From: Vibrio penaeicida
GTDB lineage: Bacteria > Pseudomonadota > Gammaproteobacteria > Enterobacterales > Vibrionaceae
DNA length: 64,000 bases
Assembly: GCF_002933855.1 (NCBI RefSeq)
Contig: NZ_BFAQ01000034.1
Location: 1 to 64,000 of the forward strand
Direction of reading: 5' to 3'
The number at the start of each line of letters is the position of its first letter. Position 1 is the first letter of the stretch. A model generated the notes under the pieces. The model was not told the DNA's origin and made no database searches. It was given only the letters and a program-made list of their open reading frames with translations. Below are positions 42,066 through 51,163 of this stretch, in pieces. A program made the translations under genes and the position numbers.

Positions 42066-43205
42066 ATGACAATGAATCAAAAAAACGGGATAGCCTCCCA
42101 AACTCAAACCATCGTTGTAAAGTTAGGAACCAGTGTGCTCACCGGCGGCACTTTGGAGATCAACCGACCCCACATGGTTGAGCTTGTAAGGCAGTGTGCA
42201 GAGCTTAAAAAGCAAGGTCATGCTGTTGTTTTAGTTTCATCTGGTGCTATTGCAGCGGGCAGACAACATTTAGGCTATCCGACCTTGCCCAACAACATGT
42301 CGAGCAAGCAACTGCTCGCGGCGGTTGGGCAAAGCAGATTAATCCAAATCTGGGAATCGTTGTTTGATCTATTTGGTTTGAAAATCGGTCAAATGTTACT
42401 TACTCGCGCCGACCTTGAAGACAGAGAGCGTTTTCTTAATGCGAGAGATACTGTGAATGCGCTGGTCGCAAACGACATCATTCCCATTGTGAACGAAAAT
42501 GATGCCGTGGCAACGTCAGAGATCAAAGTCGGTGATAACGACAATCTTTCAGCACTTGTTGGCATTTTATGCAGTGCCGATAAATTATTGCTGTTGACCG
42601 ATCAGCCTGGGTTGTTTACCGCCGATCCTCGTAAAGACCCGAATGCTGAATTGATAAAAGAAGTGAAAACCATCGACGACACACTACGAAATATCGCCGG
42701 TGGCAGCGGAACTACATTAGGTACTGGCGGTATGGCAACCAAATTGCAAGCCGCCGATATTGCGAGAAGAGCAGGTATAGAAGTCATTATCGCTGCGGGC
42801 AGCGGCCAAAATGTCATTTTTGATGCCTTAAGCGACAACCCGCAAGGCACTCGTTTCTTGCCGTTAGAAGAATCACTCGAAAATCGCAAGCGTTGGATCC
42901 TAGCAGGGCCAGCAGCATCCGGCGATATTGTTATCGATGAAGGTGCAGTTAACGCCGTGATTGCTAGAGGAAGCAGTTTATTGGCCAAAGGGGTAGTGCA
43001 GGTTAGCGGCTCGTTTGCCCGAGGTGAAGTTGCGCGTATCACCACACCCAAAGGTCAGCTTATTGCGAAAGGCATTACCAGTTACTCAAGCGGTGACTTA
43101 GAAAAAATCATAGGAAAACACAGCAAAGATATCAGCGCGATTCTTGGTTATGAGTACGGTGCAGAAGTCATACACCGTGACGATCTTGTTGTGATTCAAG
43201 AATAG
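42066..43205 (+). CDS. proB: Glutamate 5-kinase
   Basis: 379 residues from ATG 42066 (a second ATG at 42072 is equally possible; neither has a strong Shine-Dalgarno). First step of proline synthesis. N-terminal amino acid kinase domain: IVVKLGTSVLTGG, VLVSSGAIAAGRQHL, LLTRADLEDRERFLNARDTV, NENDAVATSEIKVGDNDNLS. A C-terminal PUA domain follows from ~280. It is followed by proA after about 17 bp. The product is unstable and is passed to ProA. Confidence 0.96.
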   Translation: MTMNQKNGIASQTQTIVVKLGTSVLTGGTLEINRPHMVELVRQCAELKKQGHAVVLVSSGAIAAGRQHLGYPTLPNNMSSKQLLAAVGQSRLIQIWESLFDLFGLKIGQMLLTRADLEDRERFLNARDTVNALVANDIIPIVNENDAVATSEIKVGDNDNLSALVGILCSADKLLLLTDQPGLFTADPRKDPNAELIKEVKTIDDTLRNIAGGSGTTLGTGGMATKLQAADIARRAGIEVIIAAGSGQNVIFDALSDNPQGTRFLPLEESLENRKRWILAGPAASGDIVIDEGAVNAVIARGSSLLAKGVVQVSGSFARGEVARITTPKGQLIAKGITSYSSGDLEKIIGKHSKDISAILGYEYGAEVIHRDDLVVIQE

Positions 43206-43222
43206 AATTGAGGAGAAAAGTC

Positions 43223-44473
43223 ATGGATTTAACCAATATGGGGAAAGCGGCGAAAGACGCGGCTTTTTACCTAGCAACAGCATCAACTGCTCAGAAGAAC
43301 CAAGCGTTGGCCATTATTGCTGATGAGCTTGAAGCGAATGAACAAGTCATTCTTAAAGCAAATGCTAAAGATATAGAGCTAGGTCGCGAAGCGGGTTTAA
43401 CCGAAGCGTTACTCGACCGACTGTTGCTGACGAAAGAAAGGTTGGCGGGCATTGCTGGCGATGTGCGTAATGTGATTGGTTTAACTGACCCTGTCGGTAG
43501 TGAGCTAGATAGCAAAGTGCTTGAAAATGGCATGTTTCTGACCAAACGTCGTGTGCCGCTAGGTGTGGTCGGTGTGATATACGAAGCTCGCCCGAATGTC
43601 ACGATTGATATCGCTGCCCTATGTGTAAAAACGGGTAATGCTAGTATTTTACGTGGTGGTAAAGAAACCTTCTTTTCCAACATGGAGCTGGTCAAGGTGA
43701 TTCAATCCGCATTAGAAAAAGCACAGTTACCGGCAGCATCGGTTCAATACATTGAAAAGCCTGATCGCGAGCTGGTGTCTCAGCTGCTCAAACTCGACCA
43801 ATACGTCGATATGATCATTCCACGAGGTGGTGCTGGTTTGCATAAAATGTGCAAGGAAAACAGCAATATTCCAGTGATTATTGGTGGGTTTGGTATCAGC
43901 CATATATTCGTAGATGAAAGTGCCGATTTGGATCGCTCTCTGGACGTTGTTGAAAATGCAAAAGTTCAGCGCCCTTCGGCCTGTAATGCTCTGGATACTT
44001 TGCTTGTGCATGAAGCGGTTGCTGCGGAATTCTTATCTAAATTGGTAGGGAAAATGGCGGGAAAAGTCGCTTTTGTTGCTGAACCGAAAGCCAAAACATT
44101 TTTGGCCGATGCGAAAAACCTAAGAGATGCAAAAGAGGGAGACTTTGATACTGAATGGCTGAGTTTTACTCTCGGCGTGAAAGTGGTCAGCGATCTGGAC
44201 GAAGCAGTGCATCACATGCGTGTCCACAACGCGAGTCATTCCGATGCTATCATGTCAAACGACTTGGTGAATACCGAGCGCTTTATTAACTCGGTTGATT
44301 CCGCTGCGGTGTACGTTAACGCATCGACACGGTTTACCGATGGCGCAGAGTTTGGTTTAGGTGCAGAAGTGGCAGTTTCAACTCAGAAGCTCCACGCTCG
44401 TGGTCCTATGGGGTTAGAAGAATTAACCAGTTACAAATGGGTGGGCAAAGCCAACTATTTGCCACGTAGTTAA
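43223..44473 (+). CDS. proA: Gamma-glutamyl phosphate reductase
   Basis: 416 residues. ATG 43223 has GAGGAG about eight bases upstream. NADPH-dependent reduction of glutamyl phosphate to the semialdehyde. Aldehyde dehydrogenase-like fold with the active-site Cys in KVQRPSACNALDTLLVHE. Other blocks are RRVPLGVVGVIYEARPNVTI, NASILRGGKE and YVNASTRFTDGAEFGLGAEV. Second gene of the proBA operon. Just past the stop, a tandem near-repeat GTAGTTAACAAA appears twice (44465-44494), followed by a terminator. Confidence 0.97.
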   Translation: MDLTNMGKAAKDAAFYLATASTAQKNQALAIIADELEANEQVILKANAKDIELGREAGLTEALLDRLLLTKERLAGIAGDVRNVIGLTDPVGSELDSKVLENGMFLTKRRVPLGVVGVIYEARPNVTIDIAALCVKTGNASILRGGKETFFSNMELVKVIQSALEKAQLPAASVQYIEKPDRELVSQLLKLDQYVDMIIPRGGAGLHKMCKENSNIPVIIGGFGISHIFVDESADLDRSLDVVENAKVQRPSACNALDTLLVHEAVAAEFLSKLVGKMAGKVAFVAEPKAKTFLADAKNLRDAKEGDFDTEWLSFTLGVKVVSDLDEAVHHMRVHNASHSDAIMSNDLVNTERFINSVDSAAVYVNASTRFTDGAEFGLGAEVAVSTQKLHARGPMGLEELTSYKWVGKANYLPRS

Positions 44474-44517
44474 CAAATTGCCGTGTAGTTAACAAAAAAA
44501 GCCAATTAAGCGTTGAT

Positions 44518-44544
44518 AAGGGCTCCTTGTGAGCCCTTTTTTCT
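44518..44544 (+). terminator. proBA terminator
   Basis: AAGGGCTC (44518-44525), loop CTTGT, GAGCCCTT (44531-44538), then a T-run. It separates proBA from the nrdR-rib block. Confidence 0.9.
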
Positions 44545-44595
44545 TTTCTCAACCCCTTATATTCCGGTAGACTAAGACAAATTTTTGGAGGTGAT

Positions 44596-45045
44596 ATGCA
44601 TTGTCCATTTTGTTCAGAGAATGACACTAAAGTCATTGATTCTCGTCTGGTTGCAGATGGGCATCAAGTTCGTCGCCGCCGCCAATGCTTGGCGTGCAGT
44701 GAGCGATTCACTACGTTTGAAAGCGCAGAGCTTGTCATGCCGAAGGTCATTAAATCCAACGGAAATCGTGAACCGTTTAATGAAGATAAAATGGTCGGTG
44801 GATTTCAAAGAGCGCTTGAGAAACGCCCTGTAGCAGCCGATGCCATTGAGCTCGCGATAAGTACAATTAAGTCTCAACTTCGTGCAACGGGCGAGCGAGA
44901 GGTACCCAGTGAAATGATCGGTAACCTTGTTATGGATCAACTCAAAGACCTCGACAAAGTCGCGTACATTCGTTTCGCGTCGGTTTACCGCAGTTTTGAA
45001 GACATTAGAGAGTTTGGCGAAGAAATCGCTAAGCTAGAAGATTAA
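44596..45045 (+). CDS. nrdR: Transcriptional repressor NrdR
   Basis: 149 residues; GGAGGTG seven bases upstream of the ATG. Zinc ribbon MHCPFCSENDTKVIDSRLVA with partner cysteines in RRRRQCLACSERFTTFE, then an ATP-cone domain (VMPKVIKSNGNREPFNEDKM). Represses ribonucleotide reductase genes according to bound nucleotides. Its stop overlaps the ribD start (TAATG), the usual nrdR-ribD pairing. Confidence 0.97.
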   Translation: MHCPFCSENDTKVIDSRLVADGHQVRRRRQCLACSERFTTFESAELVMPKVIKSNGNREPFNEDKMVGGFQRALEKRPVAADAIELAISTIKSQLRATGEREVPSEMIGNLVMDQLKDLDKVAYIRFASVYRSFEDIREFGEEIAKLED

Positions 45046-46142
45046 TGCCATTACCCCTTCAAGACGCCCACTATATGGCGTTGGCAATCGCTTTGTCCAA
45101 GAAAGGGCGTTTTACAACGTCACCTAATCCAAATGTGGGCTGTGTGATTGTCAAAAACGATCAAATCGTGGGGCAAGGCTACCACCGGAAAGCGGGCGAA
45201 GCGCACGCAGAGGTCATTGCGCTAAAAGAAGCAGGAAAAGATGCCAGCGGCGCGACAGCCTACGTGACTCTTGAACCTTGCTCGCATCAAGGTAAAACCC
45301 CGCCATGTGTCGATGCTTTGATTAAAACGGGTATTGCTCGCGTGGTCTGTGCGACGCAAGATCCAAACCCTTTGGTCTCAGGACGGGGCATCCAAAAGCT
45401 AAGAGATGCTGACATTGACGTCGATGTTGGTGTTTTGGAATCCGAAGCGATTTCCCTAAATACCGATTTCAATCAGCGTATGCAAAAAGGCAAACCTTAT
45501 GTGCAGTTGAAGTTAGCCGCAAGCTTGGACGGGCAAACAGCGCTGAGTAATGGCGAAAGTAAGTGGATAACCTCCACTAAAGCTAGGAAAGACGTGCAAT
45601 TTTATCGTGCGCAAGCATGTGCAGTGTTATCGACCAGCAAAACCGTTATTGATGATAATGCATCATTAAACGTTCGTTGGTCTGAGCTTCCCTCATCCAT
45701 TCAGTCTGTGTACCCAGAAAGTGAGCTTCGACAACCCTTGCGTGTCATTCTTGATCGGCAGAAGAAGCTCCATTCTGACCTTGCGTTGTTCAAATCTGGC
45801 GGTAAAGTCGAAGTCGTTTCACCAGAATCTGAACTTTTTGCGCTGGACAAGAAAAACAATATTGATCTATCGGCTGTACTGAAACAACTGTCTGCTATCC
45901 ATCAAGTGCAAAAAGTATGGGTAGAAGCAGGGGCGACATTGGCCGCCAGTTTGATTCAGCTAGAATTAGTCGACGAGTTAATTGTTTATCTAGCCCCTAA
46001 ATTGATGGGGAGTGATGGTCGAGGCTTGGTGCATATTTTGGGTCTGAACACCATGGTAGAGGCAATAGAACTCGATATAAAAGACGTACGCATGGTAGGC
46101 TCAGATATTCGTATCACGGCCAAAATTCTAAAAAATACGTAG
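45045..46142 (+). CDS. ribD: Bifunctional pyrimidine deaminase/reductase RibD
   Basis: 365 residues, translationally coupled to nrdR. Steps two and three of riboflavin synthesis. N-terminal deaminase zinc site: His54-Ala-Glu56 in GEAHAEVIAL, Cys79 and Cys88 in LEPCSHQGKTPPC. C-terminal NADPH reductase from ~150: QLKLAASLDGQTALSNGESK, and VWVEAGATLAASLIQLELVD. Length normal. Confidence 0.96.
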   Translation: MPLPLQDAHYMALAIALSKKGRFTTSPNPNVGCVIVKNDQIVGQGYHRKAGEAHAEVIALKEAGKDASGATAYVTLEPCSHQGKTPPCVDALIKTGIARVVCATQDPNPLVSGRGIQKLRDADIDVDVGVLESEAISLNTDFNQRMQKGKPYVQLKLAASLDGQTALSNGESKWITSTKARKDVQFYRAQACAVLSTSKTVIDDNASLNVRWSELPSSIQSVYPESELRQPLRVILDRQKKLHSDLALFKSGGKVEVVSPESELFALDKKNNIDLSAVLKQLSAIHQVQKVWVEAGATLAASLIQLELVDELIVYLAPKLMGSDGRGLVHILGLNTMVEAIELDIKDVRMVGSDIRITAKILKNT

Positions 46143-46150
46143 AAGAAATT

Positions 46151-46819
46151 ATGTTCACAGGAATTATAGAAGCGGTGGGAACCCTAACCGCGATTACGCC
46201 CAAAGGTGAAGATGTTAGCGTTACGGTTGACGCTAGCAAGTTAGACATGTCTGACGTTCACTTAGGGGATAGTATTGCCACCAATGGTGTATGTTTGACG
46301 GTTATTGAATTTAACGATCACAGCTATACAGCCGACCTTTCACTGGAAACGTTGAACAAAACGGGATTCACTCAATATCAAGTGGGTGACAAAGTGAATT
46401 TGGAAAAAGCCATGCTACCAACCACTCGTTTTGGCGGGCATATCGTGTCTGGGCATGTGGATGGCCTTGGTGAGATTGTTGAGCGCAATCAGGTCGGAAG
46501 ATCGGTTGAGTTCTGGGTTCAGATGCCTCAAGAGATAGGTAAGTATGTTGCGGAAAAAGGGTCGGTTACCGTTGATGGCATTAGCCTCACTGTTAATGCG
46601 CTTCGCAAAAATGCCTTCAAACTGACGATTGTGCCGCATACGTCTTCTGAAACGACGATCAACGATTTTCAAGTTGGCCGAAAAGTAAACTTGGAAGTCG
46701 ATGTATTAGCAAGGTATATGGAGCGCTTGCTTCAGGGATCTGCTCAGAATGGTTCTTCAAACGAAGCGCCTGAATCCAGCATGACAATGGAATTTTTACA
46801 ACAAAACGGTTTTGCCTAA
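46151..46819 (+). CDS. ribE: Riboflavin synthase alpha subunit
   Basis: 222 residues. Two lumazine-binding repeats, each starting with the GTI/GEI motif: MFTGIIEAVGTLTAITPKGE and FGGHIVSGHVDGLGEIVERN. It dismutates two lumazines to riboflavin. It sits between ribD and ribBA with short gaps. The C-terminal ~20 residues after LLQGSAQ are a Ser-rich tail ending EFLQQNGFA. Called ribC or ribE in different species. Confidence 0.96.
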   Translation: MFTGIIEAVGTLTAITPKGEDVSVTVDASKLDMSDVHLGDSIATNGVCLTVIEFNDHSYTADLSLETLNKTGFTQYQVGDKVNLEKAMLPTTRFGGHIVSGHVDGLGEIVERNQVGRSVEFWVQMPQEIGKYVAEKGSVTVDGISLTVNALRKNAFKLTIVPHTSSETTINDFQVGRKVNLEVDVLARYMERLLQGSAQNGSSNEAPESSMTMEFLQQNGFA

Positions 46820-46836
46820 CTAACGGGAACAGCATT

Positions 46837-47964
46837 ATGTCTATTAGTACGCCTCAAGAAATCATTGAAGATATTCGTTTGGGTAAAATGGTTATCCTAA
46901 TGGATGACGAGGATCGTGAAAACGAAGGCGATGTCATTATGGCAGCCGAACACGTAACGCCTGAAGCTATTAATTTTATGGCGACGTACGGTCGTGGTCT
47001 TATTTGTTTAACCATGACAAAAGAGCGTTGCGAACATCTTGGTTTACCGCCAATGGTTCAAGACAATAATGCGCAGTATTCCACCGCGTTTACCGTCTCA
47101 ATCGAAGCAGCAGAAGGCGTGACAACGGGTATCTCTGCAGCCGATAGAGCGCTGACTGTGCAAGCGGCTGTGGCGAAAGATGCCAAAGCGGCAGATCTCG
47201 TTCAACCGGGTCATATTTTCCCTTTGACTGCCCAAGATGGTGGGGTCCTAACAAGAGCTGGGCACACCGAAGCAGGTTGTGATTTGGCGCGTTTGGCAGG
47301 GTTAGAGCCCGCTGGTGTTATTGTCGAGATTCTGAATGACGACGGCACAATGGCGCGTCGCCCTGATTTGGAAGTGTTCGCCGAAAAGCACGACATCAAG
47401 CTTGGTACCATTTCAGATTTAATTGAGTTTAGAAACAATACCGAAACAACGATTGAACGCGTGGCTCAATGCCACTTGCCAACGGAGTTTGGTGATTTTG
47501 AATTGGTCACTTACCGCGACACTATCGACAACCAAATACACTATGCGTTGAAAAAGGGTGATTTAGACGGTGCTGGTGCAAGTAATGGAAAAGCGCCGTT
47601 GGTACGTGTTCACTTGCAAGATACATTCACCGATGTTCTTCGAAGTGACCGCAGTGCCGAGCGAAGCTGGACATTGGACAAGGCGATGAAGCGTGTTGGT
47701 GATGAAGGTGGTGTTCTGGTGATTTTGGGGAATGAAGAAACGTCAGACTATATTGTCCACAAAGTAAAAACCTTTGAGCAGCAAGACAAAGGTGACGCGC
47801 CAACCATGGCGAAAAAGCAAGGTACATCGCGCCGCGTAGGTGTGGGTTCTCAGATTCTTGCTGATTTGGGTATCAGTGATATGCGCTTGCTTTCTTCGAG
47901 CTCTAAGCGTTACCACTCTTTGTCTGGATTTGGTTTGAACGTCGTTGAGTACGTTTGTGATTAG
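46837..47964 (+). CDS. ribBA: DHBP synthase with degenerate GTP cyclohydrolase II domain
   Basis: 375 residues. The N-terminal ~200 residues are a complete 3,4-dihydroxy-2-butanone 4-phosphate synthase: MDDEDRENEGDVIMAAEHVT, TAFTVSIEAAEGVTTGISAA, VLTRAGHTEAGCDLARLAGL. The C-terminal half has the RibA fold but not its metal site. Where RibA has the zinc cysteines (SEC... and RCDCG), this protein reads RVHLQDTFTDVLRSDRSAER. The cyclohydrolase half is therefore probably inactive and structural. Another ribA should exist elsewhere. No FMN riboswitch is seen in the short upstream gap. Confidence 0.9.
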   Translation: MSISTPQEIIEDIRLGKMVILMDDEDRENEGDVIMAAEHVTPEAINFMATYGRGLICLTMTKERCEHLGLPPMVQDNNAQYSTAFTVSIEAAEGVTTGISAADRALTVQAAVAKDAKAADLVQPGHIFPLTAQDGGVLTRAGHTEAGCDLARLAGLEPAGVIVEILNDDGTMARRPDLEVFAEKHDIKLGTISDLIEFRNNTETTIERVAQCHLPTEFGDFELVTYRDTIDNQIHYALKKGDLDGAGASNGKAPLVRVHLQDTFTDVLRSDRSAERSWTLDKAMKRVGDEGGVLVILGNEETSDYIVHKVKTFEQQDKGDAPTMAKKQGTSRRVGVGSQILADLGISDMRLLSSSSKRYHSLSGFGLNVVEYVCD

Positions 47965-48161
47965 TGTCTGTTTGAGTTGAATCTTGCCAAGGTTTGAGCG
48001 CTTCATTTATAGCGAACAGGAATGCTTATTTGCTGTTGAATAGCAGGTTTGGAAGCGTTTGCTTTAAGGTGATAGAGCTCAATTTCCATTAGATATCTCT
48101 CACACTTTTGTGCTAGAATCCGGCGATTCTCACTTGATGAACATAGTTAAAGGAAAGCTTT

Positions 48162-48632
48162 ATGAAAGTGATCGAGGGCGTTCTCCCTGCGCCAAATGCA
48201 AAAATTGCTATCGTTATTTCTCGTTTTAACAGTTTTATTAACGAAAGCCTGTTATCTGGTGCAATCGATACTTTAAAGCGTTATGGACAAATCAGCGAAG
48301 ACAACATTACTGTCGTACGTTGCCCAGGTGCAGTTGAGTTACCTTTAGTTGCTCAGCGTGTTGCAAAAACTGGAAAATTCGATGCAATTGTGTCGTTAGG
48401 TTCAGTTATTCGTGGCGGTACACCTCACTTTGACTATGTTTGTAGTGAATGCAACAAAGGGTTGGCTCAAGTGTCTCTGGAATACAGTCTTCCAGTCGCA
48501 TTTGGCGTACTTACTGTTGATACCATCGATCAAGCTATCGAGCGCGCAGGAACCAAGGCTGGTAATAAAGGTGCAGAGGCTGCACTAAGCGCGCTAGAAA
48601 TGATCAACGTTCTTTCAGAAATTGATTCCTAA
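48162..48632 (+). CDS. ribH: 6,7-dimethyl-8-ribityllumazine synthase
   Basis: 156 residues. Joins the butanone phosphate and the pyrimidine to give lumazine. Blocks: IAIVISRFNSFINESLLSGA, VVRCPGAVELPLVAQRVAKT, SLGSVIRGGTPHFDYVCSEC, VAFGVLTVDTIDQAIERAGT. AAAGGAAAG lies upstream. It is preceded by a 197 bp gap that may hold its own promoter, and it is coupled to nusB (TAATG). Confidence 0.97.
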   Translation: MKVIEGVLPAPNAKIAIVISRFNSFINESLLSGAIDTLKRYGQISEDNITVVRCPGAVELPLVAQRVAKTGKFDAIVSLGSVIRGGTPHFDYVCSECNKGLAQVSLEYSLPVAFGVLTVDTIDQAIERAGTKAGNKGAEAALSALEMINVLSEIDS

Positions 48633-49099
48633 TGGGGGCCAGTGTGAAACCAGCCGCACGTCGTAACGCACGTCAATTTGCATTACAAGCCATATATTCG
48701 TGGCAGATTACCAAAGAGAATGTTGCTACTATTGAAGAGCAATTCCTGTCTGGAGGCAAGTATGATGAAGAAGAGCATCATGCAAATGAGCCTTCTCTGT
48801 CTGCACCAGAAACTGACGTCGCTTACTTCCGTGACCTGCTAACTGGCGTTGTGCTTAGTCACACGGAGTTAGACAGCAAACTGCGTCCTTACTTGTCTCG
48901 CCCTATGCAAGACTTGGACATGATGGAGCTGGCTTTGCTTCGTCTTGCGATGTATGAAATGACGCGTCGCGAAGATGTTCCTTACAAAGTAGTGATTAAC
49001 GAAGCTATTGAGCTGGCAAAAGTGTTTGCAGCGGAAGATAGCCATAAGTTTGTGAATGGTGTACTTGATAAAGCCGCACCGCATGTTCGCAAAAAGTAA
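48632..49099 (+). CDS. nusB: Transcription antitermination factor NusB
   Basis: 155 residues starting in the ribH stop. All-helical RNA-binding protein of the rRNA antitermination complex. ARRNARQFALQAIYSWQITK at the start, YLSRPMQDLDMMELALLRLA and VPYKVVINEAIELAKVFAAE, then FVNGVLDKAAP. Compared with E. coli there is a short acidic insert near KYDEEEHHANEPS, common in vibrios. Confidence 0.96.
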   Translation: MGASVKPAARRNARQFALQAIYSWQITKENVATIEEQFLSGGKYDEEEHHANEPSLSAPETDVAYFRDLLTGVVLSHTELDSKLRPYLSRPMQDLDMMELALLRLAMYEMTRREDVPYKVVINEAIELAKVFAAEDSHKFVNGVLDKAAPHVRKK

Positions 49100-49113
49100 T
49101 CGTGAATAAATAT

Positions 49114-49144
49114 AAAAAGGTCAGCTAATTAGCTGACCTTTTTC
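49114..49144 (+). terminator. ribH-nusB terminator
   Basis: Perfect palindrome AAGGTCAGCTAA/TTAGCTGACCTT (49117-49140), followed by T-rich sequence. Confidence 0.9.
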
Positions 49145-49190
49145 TTTTCGTGCTCTAGGTCTTAAACTGCTTCGAGCAAGTCACGAAAAC

Positions 49191-50207
49191 TTGGGTATAA
49201 TTAACATAAATAACAACATGCAAGAGTCAGCTATGGCAGGTGAATTTAACCTAATTACCACCTATTTCGTAAACCGACAAACCCAGCGTAAAGATGTTCA
49301 GCTTTCCCTAGGCGATGACAGTGCCTTGGTTACCTCTCCTGAAAATGTTCAAATTGCTATTAGTACCGATACGCTTGTAGCGGGAACTCATTTTCTAGAA
49401 CACGCTAATCCAGCATGGGTCGCCCATAAAGCGTTGGCTTCAAATTTGAGTGACTTGGCCGCTATGGGGGCTTCGCCTGCGTGGGTCTCCCTTGCGCTCA
49501 CTTTACCAGAGCCCGATGAAATGTGGCTGGCTCCATTTAGCGAATCATTTTTTGAGTTAGCAAACTATTTCAATATTCAGCTAATTGGTGGCGATACCAC
49601 TAAAGGCCCTTTGAGTGTTACCTTGACCGTTCAAGGTTTTGTTCCAGAAGGCAAAGCGATGCGACGCGATGGTGCAAAAGTGGGGGACTGGGTTTACGTG
49701 ACGGGGACGCTGGGTGATAGTGCTGCTGGGCTAGAAGTAGTTCTTGATGAATCAAAGCGCAGTAAACCCTACGCAGAAGAACTCGAAAGAAGGCACTATC
49801 TCGCTACTCCGCGTTTGGTCGTTGGGCAGGCATTGCGAAATGTAGCGTCTTCCTGTTTAGATATCTCTGATGGGCTAATTTCAGACTTAAAACATATTAT
49901 GGACGCATCTAACGTTGGTGCGGTTATTAACGTGGATGCCATCCCTTTGTCTGATGAATTATTAGCATATTGCGATGATAAAGATGAGGCTCTGAAGATG
50001 GCGTTGACCAGCGGTGAAGAATACGAGCTTTGTTTTTGCGTCCCAGAAGAGCACAAAGGTCAAATGGATACCTTGCTTGCGTACTCGGGGACGACAGCAA
50101 CGTGTATTGGTCAAATTCGCAGTGGCGGCGAATTGGTACTGGAAAAAGAAGGTCAAAAACTGGATTGGCAGTTGTCTGGCTATGATCACTTTAAGGTTAA
50201 CTCGTAA
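49191..50207 (+). CDS. thiL: Thiamine-monophosphate kinase
   Basis: The frame opens at 49191, but homology with other ThiL begins near MAGEFNLITTYFVNRQTQRK (ATG 49233), so the true start is likely 49233 or the ATG at 49218. Makes thiamine diphosphate from the monophosphate. Blocks: LSLGDDSALVTSPENVQIAI, DTLVAGTHFLEHANPAWVAH, LIGGDTTKGPLSVTLTVQGF, CLDISDGLISDLKHIMDASN. It overlaps pgpA by one base. Confidence 0.94.
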   Translation: MGIININNNMQESAMAGEFNLITTYFVNRQTQRKDVQLSLGDDSALVTSPENVQIAISTDTLVAGTHFLEHANPAWVAHKALASNLSDLAAMGASPAWVSLALTLPEPDEMWLAPFSESFFELANYFNIQLIGGDTTKGPLSVTLTVQGFVPEGKAMRRDGAKVGDWVYVTGTLGDSAAGLEVVLDESKRSKPYAEELERRHYLATPRLVVGQALRNVASSCLDISDGLISDLKHIMDASNVGAVINVDAIPLSDELLAYCDDKDEALKMALTSGEEYELCFCVPEEHKGQMDTLLAYSGTTATCIGQIRSGGELVLEKEGQKLDWQLSGYDHFKVNS

Positions 50208-50713
50208 TGTCGACTCCTTTATCTCTGATTTCGCTTAAAAACCCTTGGCACTTACTTGCAACAGGTTTTGGCAGTGGGTTGGCTCCCATTATCCCCGGCA
50301 CCATGGGAACACTCGTGGCGGTTCCATTCTATCTTTTATTAGTACAGTTACCGTTGCCGCTATACATTATTGCTGTCATTGGCTCGTGTATTATCGGCAT
50401 CAAGATTTGCCAAGTGACATCTGATGATATGGGTGTACACGACCACGGCTCCATTGTGTGGGATGAGTTTGCAGGCTTTTGGATCACCATGGCAATTGTC
50501 CCATTATTGAAGGTGCCAGTTTATGACTGGAAATGGATTCTTACTGGATTCGTTCTTTTTCGCTTTTTTGACATGGTAAAACCATGGCCAATTGGATGGC
50601 TTGATAAGCGTGTTCACGGCGGGTTTGGCATTATGCTGGACGATATTGTCGCAGGTATCATGGCGGCTATTTCATTATGGATTATTGGCAGGTATGCTGG
50701 CTGGCTTACATAA
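50207..50713 (+). CDS. pgpA: Phosphatidylglycerophosphatase A
   Basis: 168 residues, coupled to thiL by TAATG. Inner-membrane enzyme dephosphorylating PGP to phosphatidylglycerol. GFGSGLAPIIPGTMGTLVAV at the front, the acidic signature DHGSIVWDEFAGFWITMAIV in the middle, and LFRFFDMVKPWPIGWLDKRV with GFGIMLDDIVAG near the end. About three to four membrane segments. Confidence 0.95.
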   Translation: MSTPLSLISLKNPWHLLATGFGSGLAPIIPGTMGTLVAVPFYLLLVQLPLPLYIIAVIGSCIIGIKICQVTSDDMGVHDHGSIVWDEFAGFWITMAIVPLLKVPVYDWKWILTGFVLFRFFDMVKPWPIGWLDKRVHGGFGIMLDDIVAGIMAAISLWIIGRYAGWLT

Positions 50714-50740
50714 TGGAGTCGTTAAAAAAGGATACCTAAC

Positions 50741-51091
50741 ATGTCTAAAAAGGTGTATTGCATCGCTCAGTTTTTACCGAAAGAAGGTAAGCTGGATGAA
50801 TTGTTCGATGTTCTGTCATCATTGGAGTCTAATACATTAAGAGAAGATGGATGCTTACAGTATATCGTAACGCGCCATATCACTAGCCCATTCGCAGAAG
50901 GTGATACTTACCCCATTGCATTTAACGAAATCTGGGAAAGTAACGAAGCGTTTGAAGCACATTGTCAGCGTTTTGAAATTCAAGAGTTTTTTGAAACACA
51001 CTGTATGGCAGAGAATGGCTTGGTCGAGAAATATAATGTGTGTATATATACTGATGAACCGAACAGATATGATGCACCAAAATTGAAATAA
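50741..51091 (+). CDS. ABM-domain (antibiotic biosynthesis monooxygenase-like) protein
   Basis: 116 residues, dimeric ferredoxin-like fold typical of the ABM/YgiN family. VYCIAQFLPKEGKLDELFDV, LREDGCLQYIVTRH, FNEIWESNEAFEAHCQRFEI. Such proteins include quinol monooxygenases and many without known activity. GGAT-type ribosome site upstream, 28 bp after pgpA, so probably the end of the same transcript. The substrate is unknown. Confidence 0.82.
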   Translation: MSKKVYCIAQFLPKEGKLDELFDVLSSLESNTLREDGCLQYIVTRHITSPFAEGDTYPIAFNEIWESNEAFEAHCQRFEIQEFFETHCMAENGLVEKYNVCIYTDEPNRYDAPKLK

Positions 51092-51111
51092 CGATAAGCT
51101 TATGCGAATAA

Positions 51112-51137
51112 AAAGGCCGAACTTAGTTCGGCTTTTT
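51112..51137. terminator. Bidirectional terminator before dxs
   Basis: GCCGAA (51116-51121), loop CTTAG, TTCGGC (51127-51132), with AAAA before and TTTTTT after. Confidence 0.8.
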
Positions 51138-51163
51138 TGATGGTTATTTTAAGGCATTAGTGG

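Noticed and set aside
46820..48161. FMN riboswitch in the rib block
   Set aside because: Gaps before ribE and ribBA are under 20 bp. The 197 bp gap before ribH shows none of the RFN element's conserved parts.
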